From VHBM01 sp052386635 (GTDB lineage Archaea; Thermoproteota; Nitrososphaeria; Nitrososphaerales; Nitrosopumilaceae): a stretch of 6,878 nt of DNA. Under the pieces are notes generated by a model. The model ran no database searches. It was not told where the DNA came from and saw only the letters and a program-made list of their open reading frames with translations. The DNA is taken from assembly GCA_052386635.1 (NCBI GenBank), contig JBQTJY010000025.1, positions 1 through 6,878 on the forward strand, read 5' to 3'. The position numbers and the translations under genes are program-made. Position 1 is the first letter of the stretch. Each line of letters opens with the position of its first letter. Shown one piece after another: positions 5,958 through 6,878 of this stretch.

Positions 5958-6275
5958 TTGGGGTTTCTGCAGCCAATCGAGTATGCACTAAGTGAAATAA
6001 AATCTGTTGTCATACGTGACTCTGCCGTTGATGCACTATGCCATGGAGCACAACTTGCAATTCCAGGAATTTTGGCAATATCGCCAAATCTTAAGAAAGG
6101 TGATCTTGCTGCAATTTATACTCAAAAAGGTGAGGCTGTTGCACTAGCAGAGGCGCTAGCTACAGAGTCTGAAATACAAGAAAACACAAAAGGATATGCA
6201 TTTCAAACTAGACGAATAATTATGGCGCCAAGCACATATCCAAAAAATTGGCACTCAAAGCAGATTAAAAAATAA
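5958..6275 (+). CDS. PUA-domain C-terminal part of Cbf5, separated by tandem stops
   Basis: This 105-residue reading frame is the C-terminal PUA domain of Cbf5, which binds the H/ACA guide RNA lower stem and ACA box. FLQPIEYAL (3-11) matches the family's I-Q-P-[MI]-E linker. The PUA core has VVIRDSAVDALCHGAQLAIPGI (17-38, key motif DSAVDALCHGA), a KKGDLAAIYTQKGEAVALAEAL segment (46-67) and KGYAFQTRRIIM (78-89). The PSTYPKNW tail (91-98) is the usual Cbf5 end. It is in the same frame as the catalytic part, beginning 24 bases after the first TAA. The only close start is TTG 5958, with no ribosome-binding site and no evident promoter. The codons between the stops and the TTG (N-K-D-D-S-K-L) read as normal family linker, suggesting the gene was recently one chain or is still expressed as one. 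It could be a split-gene product or the cut-off end of a broken gene. Confidence 0.8.
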   Translation: MGFLQPIEYALSEIKSVVIRDSAVDALCHGAQLAIPGILAISPNLKKGDLAAIYTQKGEAVALAEALATESEIQENTKGYAFQTRRIIMAPSTYPKNWHSKQIKK

Positions 6276-6288
6276 TGCAATTGTAGAA

Positions 6289-6735
6289 ATGATTCCAAGA
6301 GGACTGATAATTGGAATAACAGTTGGAGTTGTTGCAGCAACAATATTTGGAGTGTTTGCATTAACCATAAGCAGTCAAAGGCAGCAACTAGTCTTTGTTG
6401 AAGGACCTTCGCTTTCAATTATAACAGAAAAAATGGATTTTAGCTTGGGTGAAAACATTCACATTACAATAATCAATACAGGCAGCAGTCCACTGGTCTT
6501 TTCTGATTCGTCATATGGATTGCAAGTTGTTGGATTGGACGGAAGTGTACTCTACTCTCCAATTGCAGCGCAAGTAGTATCAACACTTGAACCAAAAGAG
6601 GAACGAACTTTTGTGTGGGATCAAACAAAAAATGATGGAGCGCAAGTAATTGAAGGAAGATACAAAATAGTTTCTACTGCAAATTATGAGGGAAAAACTA
6701 TCAAAAAATCAATCACTGTTAACATTCTCAAATGA
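6289..6735 (+). CDS. Membrane-anchored protein with a BsuPI/Ig-like beta domain
   Basis: I do not recognise a named gene. The 148-residue product has an N-terminal membrane segment (about residues 5-27, GLIIGITVGVVAATIFGVFAL) with little before it, so it is probably anchored with the rest outside the cell. The outer part is beta-rich with alternating hydrophobic residues: LSIITEKMDFSLGENIHITIINTG (42-65, key motif GENI-x-I-T-I-x-N-T-G), then VLYSPIA (87-93), LEPKEERTFVWDQ (100-112) and EGRYKIVSTA (122-131). The order 'poor-fit NTG strand, then L-x-P-x-E, then W-x-Q, then G-x-Y-x-[IV]' resembles BsuPI-type or other immunoglobulin-like sandwiches used for protein binding. It follows the PUA part by 13 bases and has no clear ribosome-binding site. 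It is the last protein gene before the tRNA and may share the upstream transcript. Function is unknown. Confidence 0.75.
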   Translation: MIPRGLIIGITVGVVAATIFGVFALTISSQRQQLVFVEGPSLSIITEKMDFSLGENIHITIINTGSSPLVFSDSSYGLQVVGLDGSVLYSPIAAQVVSTLEPKEERTFVWDQTKNDGAQVIEGRYKIVSTANYEGKTIKKSITVNILK

Positions 6736-6759
6736 TTAGTTATCACAAAAAATAACGTA

Positions 6760-6767
6760 TTATATAA
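6760..6767 (+). promoter_or_regulatory. TATA box of the tRNA-Ser gene
   Basis: TTATATAA is a close match to the archaeal TATA box. Its centre is about 38 bases before the first tRNA base, so transcription should begin near 6789-6792, leaving a leader of about ten bases for RNase P to remove. It lies in the only spacer of note in the window (6736-6801), which supports a separate tRNA promoter. Confidence 0.65.
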
Positions 6768-6801
6768 TCAGCTTTTCCGAACTAAAATTGGCGAAAATTA
6801 T

Positions 6802-6878
6802 GCCGGGATCGCCTAGCCTGGTAGGGCGCGCGCCTGGAAATTAATACAAACCATAAAGCGCGTACTCGCAAGGGTTCG
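6802..6878 (+). tRNA. tRNA-Ser(GGA), intron-containing, 3' end beyond the window
   Basis: The 5' acceptor strand GCCGGGA (6802-6808) is followed by T8-C9 and a D arm with stem GCC/GGC (6811-6813 with 6825-6827) and a loop holding GG at 6820-6821. The anticodon stem is CGCGC/GCGCG (6829-6833 with 6858-6862). The loop reads C-T-G-G-A-A, then an intron (6840-6856), then A, giving anticodon GGA, which reads serine UCC/UCU. After base 44 (T6863) a variable arm ACTC-GCAA-GGGT (6864-6875) forms a four-pair stem with one G-U and a GCAA tetraloop. This long arm is the class II feature expected for serine. The T arm and 3' acceptor strand lie past the window end. A Tyr reading (GTA), obtained with a different splice point, is disfavoured by G1 and the long variable arm. 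Confidence 0.85.
6840..6856 (+). other. 17-nt tRNA-Ser intron at position 37/38
   Basis: The intron sits at the canonical archaeal site after base 37. In a bulge-helix-bulge model, T33-G34-G35 (6835-6837) pairs with CCA (6851-6853) in the central helix. The fourth pair would be a C-T mismatch (C32 with T6854). The bulges are AA^A at 6838-6840 and AA^A at 6855-6857. The inner helix is only two A-T pairs (6841-6842 with 6849-6850). The splicing endonuclease would thus act on a slightly relaxed motif. The A on either side of the intron makes the exact boundary ambiguous by one base. Confidence 0.7.

Noticed and set aside
5927..5989. Short ATG frame (M-V-I-K-Q-R-R-L...) overlapping the cbf5 stops, as a leader or a frameshift route to the PUA part
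   Set aside because: It runs only about 20 codons to a TGA and has no match to the Cbf5 linker, whereas the original frame does. There is no slippery sequence that would return to the PUA frame.
5900..5990. A bulge-helix-bulge mRNA intron in cbf5, as known in Crenarchaeota, that would remove the two TAA codons
   Set aside because: I tried several splice points around 5922-5936. None gave both a central four-pair helix and flanking helices with an intron length divisible by three. Removing bases would also shorten a linker that already has the family length. A structure-search program could still find a relaxed motif.
6739..6756. Hairpin GTTAT/ATAAC as a transcription terminator after the last protein gene
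   Set aside because: It has only five A/T-rich pairs with an eight-base loop and no following T-run, so it is too weak to call.
6835..6857. tRNA-Tyr(GTA) from an alternative splice point
   Set aside because: Archaeal tRNA-Tyr begins with C1 and has a short variable loop. Here base 1 is G and a long variable arm follows, and the D-arm sequence is serine-like.
6870..6878. AAGGGTTCG as the T arm of the tRNA
   Set aside because: Taking it as the T arm leaves a seven-base variable region unsuited to a serine tRNA. ACTC-GCAA-GGGT folds as the class II variable arm, so the T arm should lie beyond the window.

Overview
The window is a compact archaeal gene cluster read entirely on the + strand. It is the downstream end of the ribosomal-protein 'spc' operon, followed by a translocase and nucleotide-kinase block and a serine tRNA gene. 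The proteins are archaeal in type: long archaeal uL30, uS5 with its Cys-rich CGSWEC segment, archaeal AdkA-type adenylate kinase, archaeal Cmk, Cbf5, and an EMC3-like/DUF106 membrane protein. Base composition is AT-rich, and there are few spacers, short or absent leaders and many TTG/GTG starts. Together these suggest a mesophilic archaeon, most likely Thaumarchaeota/Nitrososphaerota (Nitrosopumilus-like). That placement is an inference from protein style; no rRNA is present to confirm it.

Layout. Positions 1-85 carry no supportable gene but contain a TATA-like element placed for a nearly leaderless transcript of uL18. Positions 86-2118 encode uL18, uS5, uL30 and uL15, with spacings from a 4-base overlap to a few bases. 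SecY (2111-3541) follows, then adenylate kinase (3528-4112, starting inside secY), an EMC3/DUF106-type membrane insertase-like protein (4103-4720), a cytidylate-kinase-like protein (4726-5286) and the Cbf5 pseudouridine synthase (5283-6275). Last come a small membrane-anchored beta-rich protein (6289-6735) and the 5' part of tRNA-Ser(GGA) with a 17-nt intron (6802 to the window edge), which has its own TATA box.

The genes form a biosynthesis and export unit. The ribosomal proteins make the large- and small-subunit core, SecY and the EMC3-like protein handle membrane insertion, the two kinases supply nucleoside diphosphates, and Cbf5 modifies rRNA through H/ACA RNPs. Overlapping stops and starts (ATGA, TTGA, 8-, 10- and 14-base overlaps) indicate translational coupling through most of the cluster.

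The most unusual point is in cbf5. The catalytic domain ends in two tandem in-frame TAA codons (5931-5936), and the same reading frame then continues into a normal linker and PUA domain. If the two stops are counted as residues, the linker has the length I recall for Pyrococcus Cbf5. The stops lie in one arm of a 10-bp inverted repeat. Gene fission, recoding, a templated double mutation and sequence error are all possible. I looked for an mRNA intron of the kind known from crenarchaeal cbf5 and found no convincing one.
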